From contig JACRBI010000009.1 of assembly GCA_016234495.1 (NCBI GenBank), positions 1 through 64,000 on the forward strand: 64,000 bases of DNA, read 5' to 3'. The DNA comes from Chloroflexota bacterium. GTDB lineage: Bacteria > Chloroflexota > Anaerolineae > Anaerolineales > Villigracilaceae. Shown here in pieces: positions 40,330 through 48,865 of the stretch (position 1 is the stretch's first letter; the number at the start of each line of letters is the position of its first letter). A program made the position numbers and the translations under genes. The notes beneath the pieces were generated by a model, which was not told where the DNA came from, did not search any database, and was given only the letters and a program-made list of their open reading frames with translations.

Positions 40330-41442
40330 CTAAATATGCGCCATTCGTTCAAGCCATGCATCGCGCGGATGAACAGTCGAACTCAATTTGCTCTCAGCCA
40401 TGCGATGAATTTCGCCCAGGATTTCATCCGGGAACGGGACGACCCCGCCCAAGCGCCCATAGAACTCGACGGGCACTCGGCCTTTCACCGCCAGGCGGAC
40501 ATCTTCCAGCATTTGACCTGAATTCATCTCTGTGACAAGGAACGCTTCCGCCCGCCCTGCGAGTTGGTCAATCACCTCATACGGAAACGGGCTGACAGTA
40601 ATCGGTCTTAACAACCCCACTTTGATTCCCTGAGCACGTGCATCGCGGACAGCGGATAATGCCACGCGTCCAGCAGTGCCAAAGCCGACGATCACGATTT
40701 CCGCGTCATCGAGGAAATATTCCTTGTAACGGACTTCATTCGCCTGAATGGTCTTCCAGCGATTCAACAGGCGCAGATTCATGTGCTCTTCGTCAACGGG
40801 ATCGATATAGATCGAGGAGAGAACGCGTCGTTCGCGTTTGCCCATCTTGCCGTCGGTGTTCCAATCCCAGTTCTCGCGATGGACGGGTTTCATCTCCGGC
40901 ATTTCGGCAGGCTCCATCATTTGCCCCACACAGCCGTCGAGGATGACCATGCAAATTGCGCGGTACTTCTCCGCCAGGTCGAAGGAAAGAACCGTTAAAT
41001 CAATTGCTTCCTGCACCGAAGCGGGCGCCAGCACGATGGGTTGATAATCCCCATGTCCGCCGCCGTGGACTGCCTGATTGTAGTCACCTTGCGCCGGCGC
41101 GATGTTCCCGAGGCCGGGTCCGCCGCGCATCACGTTGACCAGCACCGCGGGGATTTCTGTGCCGGCGATGTAGGAAATTCCTTCCATCATTAAACTCACG
41201 CCCGGGCTGGAGGAGGATGACATGACGCGCACGCCCGTGCAAGCCGCGCCATAGACCATGTTGATCGCGCCGAGTTCGGATTCTGCCTGCACGAAGGTTC
41301 TTCCAAGTTCGGGCATGCGGCGCGAGAGGTATTCCAGGATTTCTGTCTGGGGGGTGATCGGGTAACCGAAGTACGCCTCCAGCCCCGCGCGGACGGCGGC
41401 TTCGGCTATGGCTTCGTTGCCTTTCCATAATTCTTTTGGCAT
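40330..41442 (-). CDS. 2-ketoacid:ferredoxin oxidoreductase alpha subunit
   Basis: The 370-residue protein has the alpha-subunit start [58 protein letters not shown], and the core [18 protein letters not shown]. It is of the VorB/KorA type with separate gamma subunit. Substrate is probably a branched-chain 2-keto acid, given the aminotransferases in the same window, but 2-oxoglutarate cannot be excluded. Confidence 0.93.
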   Translation of the reverse strand: MPKELWKGNEAIAEAAVRAGLEAYFGYPITPQTEILEYLSRRMPELGRTFVQAESELGAINMVYGAACTGVRVMSSSSSPGVSLMMEGISYIAGTEIPAVLVNVMRGGPGLGNIAPAQGDYNQAVHGGGHGDYQPIVLAPASVQEAIDLTVLSFDLAEKYRAICMVILDGCVGQMMEPAEMPEMKPVHRENWDWNTDGKMGKRERRVLSSIYIDPVDEEHMNLRLLNRWKTIQANEVRYKEYFLDDAEIVIVGFGTAGRVALSAVRDARAQGIKVGLLRPITVSPFPYEVIDQLAGRAEAFLVTEMNSGQMLEDVRLAVKGRVPVEFYGRLGGVVPFPDEILGEIHRMAESKLSSTVHPRDAWLERMAHI

Positions 41443-41462
41443 TTGATCTCCGTAAAATCACT

Positions 41463-41513
41463 AAACACAAAGGATACAAAGGATTTTTTCATCCTTCATC
41501 TTTCATCCTTTTT
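41463..41513 (-). repeat. CACAAAGGATACAAAGG/CATCCTTCATC junction repeat
   Basis: This is the second copy of the repeat pair at 39504-39560, here between the ferredoxin (delta) and alpha genes. It makes up nearly the whole 70-base spacer. Confidence 0.6.
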
Positions 41514-41755
41514 TATGCAGGTACAGGTACAGCCTTTGCCACTTCACGATACACCGTAATCGCGGCGTCTGGGCAAACCAGCGCACAAATAGCACACCCC
41601 GTGCAACCGTCCTTGAACGTGTGCGCGGGGTGGTAGCCCTTGGGGGTCAGGTGTGACATATTTAGTTCCATCACACCCTGTGGACAGGCGCTAATGCAAA
41701 GTTCACATCCTTTGCAGTAAGTATCACTGACTTCGATCCAACCTTTAGCTGGCAT
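41513..41755 (-). CDS. 2-ketoacid:ferredoxin oxidoreductase delta subunit (2[4Fe-4S] ferredoxin)
   Basis: The 80-residue protein has two [4Fe-4S] motifs, CKGCELCISACPQGV and CTGCAICALVCPDAA. It accepts the electrons released by the beta subunit. AAAGGAGGCGG precedes the ATG and it is the first gene of the operon. The 254-base stretch upstream to the M50-like gene has only the CACGAATTTTCGCC-type repeat. Confidence 0.93.
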   Translation of the reverse strand: MPAKGWIEVSDTYCKGCELCISACPQGVMELNMSHLTPKGYHPAHTFKDGCTGCAICALVCPDAAITVYREVAKAVPVPA

Positions 41756-41905
41756 TCCGCCTCCTTTATTCGAGAAGTTAGACAGTAATTAGCGGGAATT
41801 CCCGCCAGCCTGATTATGTCGTTTTCCGACAAATGCGAGTAGTGCCATGCGTCACAGACAGGAACGCCGAAGGTCATTGCTTTTCTGAAGCAGCATAAAT
41901 ATTTT

Positions 41906-41963
41906 TCCGCTAATCTTCACGAATTTTCGCCAATCTTTTTACAATTTGTGTAGATTGGCGTAG
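41906..41963. repeat. Dispersed CGAATTTTCGCC/AGATTGGCG repeat
   Basis: TTCACGAATTTTCGCCAATC and TAGATTGGCGTAG form a degenerate inverted repeat related in composition to the element at 37240-37312. It lies in the 254-base spacer before the oxidoreductase operon; nothing coding is seen there. Confidence 0.5.
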
Positions 41964-42009
41964 ACACCTGCACTGCGGCGTACGCAGTACGGTGCATATG
42001 TTAGCGGAT

Positions 42010-42555
42010 TCACTTGGGGTTTGGTGTGAGTGACTTCCTTCGCAGATTTCTCCAAATCGTACCACCGTCATTGAAGCTGAGCGGGAGAAAGACTTGCAGG
42101 GTATAAACAAAAAGATTTTCAAATAGCGCGAACATGCCGAGCCAGTACCAGTTTCCGCGCCAGAGGGGGAGGAGTAAAAAGAAAGCGATGGACAACAGCC
42201 CGTTGATGATCGGTCCGCCCAACGCACGGCGGATGTGAATCGACGGCGGCAGTTCAGGCTCATCTGACGGGTAAACTGTCAGCGCGAAGATGGCGAGTGC
42301 GCCAAGGGTGATGCCAGTCATCGGGTAGCCGGTCTGTTTGGATGCAATGGCATGTCCCAGTCCGTGAACCAGTTCAAAGGTCCAGTGCAGAAGCGCGGCA
42401 ATGAATCCAAGCAGGACGGATTCGCTGAACGCGATTCTGATTCCGTAAAAACTGACGACTGAGAATCCGATCCAAAGAATCAATGTCCCGAAAAACGCCA
42501 GCGGCAATACTTTGATCTGCAAACCAGATAATCTGCCAACGTGAAACGCCTTCAT
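42010..42555 (-). CDS. M50-like membrane protein with altered HExxH
   Basis: The 181-residue polytopic protein has the topology of site-2 proteases: a helix ending ELVHGLGHAIASKQTG where M50 has HExGH, and a C-terminal PLSFNDGGTIWRN where M50 has N-x-x-P-x-DGG. The first site is HGLGH, so the catalytic Glu is Gly. Either the enzyme is inactive and acts as a chaperone-like regulator, or the residue is supplied elsewhere. Start at 42555 overlaps the stop of the epimerase gene by inclusion in GTAGCATG. Confidence 0.65.
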   Translation of the reverse strand: MKAFHVGRLSGLQIKVLPLAFFGTLILWIGFSVVSFYGIRIAFSESVLLGFIAALLHWTFELVHGLGHAIASKQTGYPMTGITLGALAIFALTVYPSDEPELPPSIHIRRALGGPIINGLLSIAFFLLLPLWRGNWYWLGMFALFENLFVYTLQVFLPLSFNDGGTIWRNLRRKSLTPNPK

Positions 42556-42556
42556 G

Positions 42557-43531
42557 CTACATCCCAAGCAAATTCATTTCATGCTTTACGGTTTCGGTAA
42601 GCCCTTCCCGAAGCGGGCGCGGATCGTAACCAAGTTCGCGTTTTGCTTTTGCGTTTGTTCCAATATAGGTTCTGCCAGCGATGATGCGCAGACCTTCGCC
42701 GGTGTAACTCTCCGGCAGCGGAATGAACCTGTCGAAGACAGACATCACCGCAGACATGGCTTTGAGCATCGGCGCCGGCGCGGCCATCGGAAGTCTGATG
42801 CCGGAAACTTCCTTTGCCATTTCAAGCGCATCCGTGAATTTATGCGTCGGCCCGCAGATGTGGTAGCTTTCGCCGACCCTGCCTTTTTCCATGGCGAGCC
42901 AATGAGCGTGAGCGATGTCATCCACATGTGCCCAGGAGAAAGCGGTTTGTTTCGGCATGACGGGCAATTGCTTTTTCAAATATTGGATCAACGATGTACG
43001 CACACTGCTCGTGTCGCCGGGGCCATAAACGAGTCCCGGTTGAACGATGACCAGCGGTAGCCCTTCCCTCATCATTTTCACAGCAAGGTCATGTGCTTCG
43101 GCTTTGGTCTGGTCGTACACGCTCAGGTGTTTGCCGCTGAAGCGATAGGTTTCATCCGCTTCGACACCGCACGTATCGGAGTTGAGGGCAAGCGTGCTGG
43201 TGTACACGCCTTTGGGAATATTGAGTTCCTTCATCATCTCCAGCACATTGCGCGTGCCTTCCACATTGATGGCGAATGCCTGACTCTTATCCCGCACGCC
43301 GACTTTATACCAGCCCGCCACATGGAAGACTCCGTCCACGCCGCTCATCGGTTTGCGCATGGATTCTTTTTCGGTCACATCGCCCTGATGCAGGGTGACT
43401 CCCAATTGGGCAAGGTCTTGCGCTTTGGCAGTGTTGCGCACAACAGCAGCGACTTCGTGTCCTGCCTCTCGCAGTTGACGTGCCAGCCGTCCGCCGATAA
43501 AACCTGTCGCGCCTGTGATGAAGTATTTCAT
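42557..43531 (-). CDS. NAD-dependent epimerase/dehydratase (dihydroflavonol-reductase-like SDR)
   Basis: The 324-residue extended SDR has the Rossmann start YFITGATGFIGGRLARQLREAG, the catalytic motif YDQTKAEAH (Y-x-x-x-K) and QPGLVYGPGD. It resembles dihydroflavonol-4-reductase-like NAD(P)-dependent reductases with unknown substrates. GATACAAT upstream (near 43575 on the minus strand) is a likely -10 box, and GGAAT acts as a weak binding site. Confidence 0.8.
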   Translation of the reverse strand: MKYFITGATGFIGGRLARQLREAGHEVAAVVRNTAKAQDLAQLGVTLHQGDVTEKESMRKPMSGVDGVFHVAGWYKVGVRDKSQAFAINVEGTRNVLEMMKELNIPKGVYTSTLALNSDTCGVEADETYRFSGKHLSVYDQTKAEAHDLAVKMMREGLPLVIVQPGLVYGPGDTSSVRTSLIQYLKKQLPVMPKQTAFSWAHVDDIAHAHWLAMEKGRVGESYHICGPTHKFTDALEMAKEVSGIRLPMAAPAPMLKAMSAVMSVFDRFIPLPESYTGEGLRIIAGRTYIGTNAKAKRELGYDPRPLREGLTETVKHEMNLLGM

Positions 43532-43633
43532 GGAGTGATTCCTTTTTTGGTTGAAGTTGCCCCGATTGTATCAATTTTTGTATGCATCTGAGGCTGCTCC
43601 CGCATTGCAACCTGATTCAGCGCTCCATCAGCT

Positions 43634-43744
43634 TTACCATTTCTCCACTTCATAAAAAACATAATCAAAGATGTGCTCGAACCCGAATTTTTGATAAAGC
43701 GGAAAACCTTTGTGCGAGGCGGTCAGGGCGATTTGCATTTGTTG
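43634..43744 (-). pseudogene. C-terminal fragment of a GNAT acetyltransferase
   Basis: The translated tail QIALTASHKGFPLYQKFGF and EHIFDYVFYEVEKW matches the last strand and helix of GNAT enzymes ('lt.s..g.plYekfGF'). Upstream the frame runs into unrelated sequence with no acetyl-CoA loop, so it is a truncated remnant between the epimerase and nucleotidyltransferase genes. Confidence 0.45.
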
Positions 43745-43785
43745 TCCCTGAGTTTTTTGCGAAGAAGAAAGAATAGCAACGGATT

Positions 43786-44598
43786 CTATTTTGTAGTTCG
43801 TTGGTACACATCCGTCCTTGAAACTTCCCCGATGACAAAATCCAAAAAGGCGAGGGCTCGTTCGCGCAGACTCAACTCCACGCCGTAATGCCATGATTCA
43901 GCCGCGACAACCAGTCCCGCCCACGGCTCGCCGTAATGGGATTTCACCCACGACGCGGCGATTTGCTTCGAGCCAGCAGACTTGCACATGACCGTGTACA
44001 AAATTCGACACAGGTTCAGGATGAAATACGCTTCATAGTGGCTGTCATCCCGAAACCAACTCGGGTCGCGCTTCTTTGGCTCCCATTCGGCGAAAAGGTC
44101 ACGGATGCAGGCTTTTTGCACTTCGGCGATGTCCACTTCGTCGGTCAACGTTTTGAAGTCTGCGCCGACCAGCGCAATGGCGTAATGCCAGAGCAGATAT
44201 TTGTTGATGATCCACTCGTTGCCGTATGGCGCTTCTTCGTAGAGAATCCCGTCGCCGCCCCAGTACCACGGACGCGGTTTCGCGGGCGGCAGGACGTTGG
44301 GCAACATTTCAAGCGGCGTGTACGAACATTCGAGTCGCTTCGACCATTTCTCGAACTGTTTCTCCATTTGCGTGTGAAGTTGTTTAATGGCCGAAAGTTC
44401 GCTCGCAGAGATCGGGGATTTCAGAATCACGGTCAGGTCAATGTCGCTGGTTTCGTATTGAAAGGCATCGTACGAAAGCGATCCCGTGAGATACACGCCG
44501 ACCAGGTTCTCCCTCAAAATTGGAACGACGCCTTCAACAAAATAGTGCAGGATGGCGTTGACATCTTCAAATGGCGTGATTTGGCGGGCGTGTCCCAT
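43786..44598 (-). CDS. Nucleotidyltransferase (AadA/ANT-like) with helical C-terminal domain
   Basis: The 270-residue protein has the polymerase-beta-type motif VGVYLTGSLSYDAFQYETSDIDLTVIL (G-S...D-x-D), and a C-terminal four-helix domain (ECEARRPILCRILYTVMCKSAGSKQIAAS region) as in aminoglycoside nucleotidyltransferases with DUF4111. Whether it modifies an antibiotic is unknown; many chromosomal homologs have no shown resistance role. It is followed after four bases by the NarL-type regulator gene in the upstream direction. Confidence 0.75.
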   Translation of the reverse strand: MGHARQITPFEDVNAILHYFVEGVVPILRENLVGVYLTGSLSYDAFQYETSDIDLTVILKSPISASELSAIKQLHTQMEKQFEKWSKRLECSYTPLEMLPNVLPPAKPRPWYWGGDGILYEEAPYGNEWIINKYLLWHYAIALVGADFKTLTDEVDIAEVQKACIRDLFAEWEPKKRDPSWFRDDSHYEAYFILNLCRILYTVMCKSAGSKQIAASWVKSHYGEPWAGLVVAAESWHYGVELSLRERALAFLDFVIGEVSRTDVYQRTTK

Positions 44599-44601
44599 GC
44601 G

Positions 44602-45228
44602 CTACTCCAATCGAATGATTCTTTTTTCCAGCGCGGTGGTCACTGCGGCGGTGCGGTCTGCGACGCCGAGTTTCTCGAAGATGTGGACGAAGTGTGATTT
44701 GACCGTAGCTTCGGTGATGTGCAGCTTGGCGGCAATGGCTTTGTTCGAGTCGCCGCGCGCAGCCAATGTCAGCGCTTCGATCTCGCGGGCGCTCAACGAT
44801 TTTTCGGAGGTGTTGGTCAGGTGGCGAGTCAACCTGGCGGCGACGCTGGGGGCGAGAGTCACTTCGCCTTTGGCCGCGGCGCGGATGGCACGGAAGAGTT
44901 CTTCGGGCGGCGCGTCTTTAAGCAAATAGCCCGTCGCGCCCGCGTCGAGGGCGCGCAGGATATCGGCGTCGGTGTCGTAGGTGGTGAGGACGAGAATGCG
45001 CGCGGCGGGAAACACCGCATGGATGCGCGCGGTGGCGGTCACGCCGTCCATGACGGGCATTTGCAAGTCCATCAGAATCACGTCAGGGCGCAGGGTGGCG
45101 GAAAGGCTCACAGCGGCCTCCCCATTGTCCACATCGGCGACCAGTTCAAAGTCAGGTTGGGAGGCGAGGATGGCTTTGAGTCCACTGCGGACAACGGGAT
45201 GGTCGTCGGCGATGATGAGTCGAATCAT
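44602..45228 (-). CDS. NarL/LuxR-type response regulator 2
   Basis: The 208-residue protein has a receiver (LIIADDHPVVRSGLKAILAS; Asp in VILMDLQMPVMDG; Lys in GYLLKDAPPEE) and LuxR HTH (LSAREIEALTLAARGDSNKAIAAKLH). It overlaps the kinase by four bases (ATGA) so the two are co-translated. Its target may include the micro-protein and M50-like gene just upstream in the chromosome. Confidence 0.93.
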   Translation of the reverse strand: MIRLIIADDHPVVRSGLKAILASQPDFELVADVDNGEAAVSLSATLRPDVILMDLQMPVMDGVTATARIHAVFPAARILVLTTYDTDADILRALDAGATGYLLKDAPPEELFRAIRAAAKGEVTLAPSVAARLTRHLTNTSEKSLSAREIEALTLAARGDSNKAIAAKLHITEATVKSHFVHIFEKLGVADRTAAVTTALEKRIIRLE

Positions 45229-46403
45229 TTTGTCTCCACAGGAATCGAAATCCCAATCGCAACGCCGCGCTCGCTTTCGATGGTGAGCGTCCCGTCAAAT
45301 TCTTCGATGCGTTCGCGCATGGCCTTCAATCCAAATCCGCTTTCGATGTTTTGGACAATCTTCGACGGATCGAATCCAACGCCGTCGTCCACGATGTCGA
45401 GCGCGACGAGGTCGTCCATGTAGGAGAGCGTGACGTTGACGCGGCGCGCGCGCGAATGTTTTTTGACGTTGGTCAGCGCTTCCTGCACGACGCGCAATAA
45501 CGCCGCTTCTTTTTCTGGACGGAGTGGGCGGGGCGCGCCTGTAACAGCCGTTTCCACGCTAACGGTTGTCTCCACCGAAAAACGCGCGGCGAGTTGTTCG
45601 ATGCCCTGCGCGAGGGAGGCGCGTTCGGGTTGCAGCGCCCAGACGAGATGCCGCGCTTCGTTGAGTCCGTCGCGGGCGGTCTGCTCGGCCTGTTCGATGT
45701 GATGACCCGCTTCGGCGGAGTTGAGCCGCGCCGCGTTGAGGTGCATCACAATGCTGGTAAAGTCCTGCGCGAGGGTGTCGTGAATTTCACGCGCCAGTCG
45801 TTGACGTTCGGCCAGCATCCCCGCTTCGCGTTCGGCGCGGGCGAGGTCGGCGCGAGTCTGTTGCAGTTGTTCGAGCAATTCAAAGCGTTGATTGCTTTGT
45901 TGAATAAGCGCGTTGATGAATGCGCCGATGATGATTTGCGAAACGAGCACGAGCGCGAGGATGAGGAAATACGTCGGCCAGGCGTCGCGCGGGCTATCGA
46001 GCAGGAAGCCGACGACGAACGCGTCCACGGTGAGAATGATCGAGCCGATCACCGCCCAGCGAAACGGCAGGCGCATGTAGACTTGGGGATAGAACAACGC
46101 CGCGAGCATCATGGCAGGCGCGTGGAAATAAATCAGCCCCATCCAGATCAGCCAGCCGAGAAGGAAGTACAGAAAAGCAGGCAGGACGTTGCGCTTCCAC
46201 GTGGTTGAGGGCAGCGCCATAAACGGCACGTACCACAGCGCGAGAATGACCGTGAGCCAAAACGTTACCTGAACAGAGCCGCGCCGCGCGTCATTGTCCC
46301 AGGCAATGATGAGATCAAGAGTCATCAAGCCATAGGCGAGAGTGTGCCAGACCCAATCCCATTGTTCCCACGTGTGCGTTTTTGACTGTGCGGAATTGTC
46401 CAT
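45225..46403 (-). CDS. NarL-type sensor histidine kinase 2
   Basis: The 392-residue protein has about six membrane helices, a linker coiled coil, HisKA_3 with RLAREIHDTLAQDF, and a HATPase ending DDGVGFDPSKIVQNIESGFG. The start is the ATG at 46403, because TATAAT lies at 46410-46415 on the minus strand, six bases upstream, with no ribosome-binding site. It is the second kinase of the same design in the window. Confidence 0.9.
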   Translation of the reverse strand: MDNSAQSKTHTWEQWDWVWHTLAYGLMTLDLIIAWDNDARRGSVQVTFWLTVILALWYVPFMALPSTTWKRNVLPAFLYFLLGWLIWMGLIYFHAPAMMLAALFYPQVYMRLPFRWAVIGSIILTVDAFVVGFLLDSPRDAWPTYFLILALVLVSQIIIGAFINALIQQSNQRFELLEQLQQTRADLARAEREAGMLAERQRLAREIHDTLAQDFTSIVMHLNAARLNSAEAGHHIEQAEQTARDGLNEARHLVWALQPERASLAQGIEQLAARFSVETTVSVETAVTGAPRPLRPEKEAALLRVVQEALTNVKKHSRARRVNVTLSYMDDLVALDIVDDGVGFDPSKIVQNIESGFGLKAMRERIEEFDGTLTIESERGVAIGISIPVETK

Positions 46404-46425
46404 GGCGATATTATATGTCCAATAC

Positions 46426-46457
46426 AACGCCCTCCGAGTTTTTCATCGGAGGGCGTT
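46426..46457 (-). terminator. Hairpin between the micro-protein gene and the kinase promoter
   Basis: AACGCCCTCCGA (46426-46437) and TCGGAGGGCGTT (46446-46457) are perfect 12-bp arms with an 8-base loop. It lies nine bases behind the stop of the small membrane gene and 10 bases before the kinase -10 box. Confidence 0.7.
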
Positions 46458-46465
46458 TTCGATTC

Positions 46466-46645
46466 CTACTTCTCTTCTTCCTTTTTTTCCTTCTTCGGCC
46501 AGAACGCCCAGGCAAAGCCTGAAAGCATGAAGAAGGCCACGCCTCCAAACGTGCTGACGTTCTTCGCCAGCACGTCGAACGCGATGGCGAGGAAGAAGAT
46601 CACGCCGATGAAGGCCAATCCCATGGCGACAGTTTTCTTGTTCAT
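46466..46645 (-). CDS. 59-residue small membrane protein
   Basis: The product has a hydrophobic helix MGLAFIGVIFFLAIAFDVLA and a second one VAFFMLSGFAWAFW and ends in a charged PKKEKKEEEK tail. AAAGGAG precedes the ATG at 46645. It lies between the second NarL kinase and the M50-like gene. The family is unknown. Confidence 0.65.
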   Translation of the reverse strand: MNKKTVAMGLAFIGVIFFLAIAFDVLAKNVSTFGGVAFFMLSGFAWAFWPKKEKKEEEK

Positions 46646-46667
46646 TTTTTCTCCTTTGAAATGTGGT

Positions 46668-47477
46668 TTACAAAAATATCGTCCGCCCAAAAACGGCGGC
46701 GTACACCATGAGGAAAGCCGCGCTCGCGCCGATCCATGCCCAACTGCGCTCGAAGACGAACGGCGATTCGCCCGTATCCTTTTTGCGGTTGAGCATTTGC
46801 ATCATCCACGCCAAGCCCGATGTGCCACCCACACATGAAGCGACGGAAGAAATCAACACGATGATGATTCCGTGTGGGTTGAGGAAACCTATCAGAACCG
46901 CCGCGACCCCGCCCGAGATCCAGGAAAGAAGCGAAAGCATCTGGGCGCGATTGACGCGTTCCTGTCCAGCGCCGCCGATGAATGTGTCCATCTTCTTCAT
47001 CGAAAACAACACGACGCCGAAATAGGCCGTCAGGCCGACTATGGTCAGACTGACGCGCACCAACCATGCGGGTTCAACTTGATAGAACACGCCGTATTGA
47101 TCCAGCCCAAAGTCGCCGATGCCGATGATGCCCGAGAACAGGAAATAGCCCGTGGCGATCATCAGGTTGACCGTGGCGAAATGCCAGAGGAAAAATTTCA
47201 TTTGCGAGTTCGCACGGGACGTGCGGTTGAAGAGGAACATGCCAAGCAAGCCCGCCAGCAAACTGGCAAATGGTCCCGCGAAGGCGACGAAGCGATAGCC
47301 CATACTGGTCACTGATTCGTACTGGCAGTCAATGTAGAACGCGCCAAGTTCCAGTAATTTTCCGCCCTGCGCGGCGCAGGCCAGCGCGTGTCCGCCATGC
47401 TCGTGGAGCGCGGTGGCGAAGATGGCGGAAAACGCGGAGATCGCAATTAGTGTAAGAAAATCTTTTTTTGAATTCAT
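46668..47477 (-). CDS. Polytopic membrane protein with an EHGGH motif, M50-like
   Basis: The 269-residue protein has about seven helices and near its N-terminus ATALHEHGGHALACAAQGG, which resembles the metal-binding helix of M50 proteases but with a shifted pattern (HEHGGH rather than HExxH). No DGG is seen at the C-terminal half, which is NRKKDTGESPFVFERS. It is either a divergent peptidase or a non-catalytic relative. ATG 47477 has GGAGAG upstream. It converts no known substrate. Confidence 0.6.
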   Translation of the reverse strand: MNSKKDFLTLIAISAFSAIFATALHEHGGHALACAAQGGKLLELGAFYIDCQYESVTSMGYRFVAFAGPFASLLAGLLGMFLFNRTSRANSQMKFFLWHFATVNLMIATGYFLFSGIIGIGDFGLDQYGVFYQVEPAWLVRVSLTIVGLTAYFGVVLFSMKKMDTFIGGAGQERVNRAQMLSLLSWISGGVAAVLIGFLNPHGIIIVLISSVASCVGGTSGLAWMMQMLNRKKDTGESPFVFERSWAWIGASAAFLMVYAAVFGRTIFL

Positions 47478-47647
47478 GTCACTCTCCTTTGATAGCGAGA
47501 GTATAGGCGAGCATGCGCCAACCGTCATCACTCAGTCGTTTCATTCTGGCATCCATCTTCCGATGGATGGGCGAAATGGGCGAGTTGTGGCAATATTTCA
47601 AATCTGCGACGATCGCATCATTTCACCAAACGGAGCAAGGATTATCC

Positions 47648-48238
47648 ATGAACCCCAACATTGACTGGACGTACTCAGGCAAGCCCGATGGCTTTTTCGG
47701 TACGGGCGCAACTTCATCGGAACGAAACCTGGTGTGGATCTTCGGACTGCTCGGCGCTGGTCTGCTGGCATGGCATTGGAGCCAGAGCGCGCTGGATTGG
47801 ACATGGTGGCAATACGCTCTCGCCCTGGCGCTCGCGCTGGACGTGTTGGGCGGCTTGGTTGCCAACTCGCTCAACAGTTGCAAGCGGTTCTATCACTCTC
47901 CCATCCAGCCCGAAGAGACAGGCTTCACTGCGCTGGCGAAAAATCATTTCATCTTCACCGCGCTTCACGTCCACCCCATCTTGATCGGCCTGCTGTTTGG
48001 AAACATGAACCTGACCTATGGAGCGCTCTGGTATTTCATCCTGGTCGCGTTCAGCGGAAATATTTTGCGCCTGCCGTTATATCTTCACCGCCCCGCCGCA
48101 ATGGGAATCATTATGCTGGCGATTCTAGCGAACTACTATTTCATTCCACCCGTCGCGGGATTCGAGTGGTTTGTCCCTGCCTTGTTTTTGAAGATCGTGT
48201 ATGGGCATCTTGTGAGGGAAGAGCCGTATCGAGATTAA
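47648..48238 (+). CDS. Hypothetical integral membrane protein
   Basis: The 196-residue protein has about five helices (LVWIFGLLGAGLLAWHW; WWQYALALALALDVLGGLVA; FTALHVHPILIGLLFGNM; YFILVAFSGNILRLPLYL; GFEWFVPALFLKIVYGHL). AAGGA precedes ATG 47648. It starts back to back with the M50-like gene and ends before the MarR promoter. No family recognised. The motif NSLNSCKRFYHS in the first loop is striking but unassigned. Confidence 0.6.
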   Translation: MNPNIDWTYSGKPDGFFGTGATSSERNLVWIFGLLGAGLLAWHWSQSALDWTWWQYALALALALDVLGGLVANSLNSCKRFYHSPIQPEETGFTALAKNHFIFTALHVHPILIGLLFGNMNLTYGALWYFILVAFSGNILRLPLYLHRPAAMGIIMLAILANYYFIPPVAGFEWFVPALFLKIVYGHLVREEPYRD

Positions 48239-48263
48239 CGAGGGGGACAATCCGCGCAATGGG

Positions 48264-48295
48264 TTGACATTTGTGTCAAATACGTGTATATACAC
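48264..48295 (+). promoter_or_regulatory. Promoter and probable operator of the MarR gene
   Basis: TTGACA (48264-48269) and TATATA (48287-48292) are 17 bases apart. The -35 box is part of the palindrome TTGACATTTGTGTCAA (48264-48279), and the -10 box of GTGTATATACAC (48284-48295). Such palindromes fit MarR dimer binding and autorepression. The ATG is eight bases after the -10 box. Confidence 0.75.
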
Positions 48296-48300
48296 TCATT

Positions 48301-48768
48301 ATGTTCAAGAATATGCCAAAGGAAACCCTGTACGAGTTTGCGCGTCAAGCCGTACCCTGTGTGGGGTTCAACACCCGACGCGCTACGCGGCTGATCACGC
48401 AGTATTACGACAAGGCGCTGGCTCCCGCGGGGCTCCGCTCCACGCAGTATTCGTTGTTGACGTTGCTCGCGATGATGGGCGAAGCGCCCATGCAGGAAGT
48501 GGCGTACGTGCTGGCGATGGATCGGACGACGCTCACCCGCAACCTGAATCCCCTGCTGAGGCAGGGGCTGGTCAAGGTCACGGTGGGAAGCGACCGCCGC
48601 GCCCGTCCGCTGGCGCTCACGCCGAAGGGACAGTCCACGCTGGAGAAGGCGCTTCCCCTTTGGCAGGCGGCGCAGTCGCGCATCGTGGACGCGATCGGCG
48701 CGGAGCAATGGGAGGCGATGATGCGCGGATTGCATCAAATTTCAATGATCGTGGAAGAAGACTTGTAA
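48301..48768 (+). CDS. MarR-family transcriptional regulator
   Basis: The 155-residue protein has a winged helix: ITQYYDKALAPAGLRSTQYSLLTLL, MQEVAYVLAMDRTTLTRNL (recognition helix) and VTVGSDRRARPLALTPKG (wing). It probably represses its own gene and the dehalogenase-like gene 97 bases downstream, responding to a small organic molecule. ATG 48301 is favoured by the promoter position; an internal ATG at codon 5 is possible. Confidence 0.88.
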   Translation: MFKNMPKETLYEFARQAVPCVGFNTRRATRLITQYYDKALAPAGLRSTQYSLLTLLAMMGEAPMQEVAYVLAMDRTTLTRNLNPLLRQGLVKVTVGSDRRARPLALTPKGQSTLEKALPLWQAAQSRIVDAIGAEQWEAMMRGLHQISMIVEEDL

Positions 48769-48771
48769 TCC

Positions 48772-48843
48772 GTCATTGCTCGCTCGGTCTCGATACGCCC
48801 CGACAAACACGGGGCTACTCGACCAGCGATTATTCGCAATGAC
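48772..48843. repeat. 72-base dispersed palindrome with GGTCTCGATACGCC arms
   Basis: GTCATTGC (48772) and GCAATGAC (48836) form the outer arms. Inside, GGTCTCGATACGCCCC pairs imperfectly with GGGGCTACTCGACC. This kind of element (GGTCTCGATACG.../...CTACTCGACC) is a dispersed repeat between genes in various bacteria. It occupies almost the entire spacer between marR and the next gene. Confidence 0.6.
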
Positions 48844-48865
48844 AAAACCACACTGAGGAGAAACC

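Noticed and set aside
41671-41877. 68-codon minus-strand frame upstream of the ferredoxin subunit
   Set aside because: It overlaps the ferredoxin start, has no motif, and consists partly of repeat.
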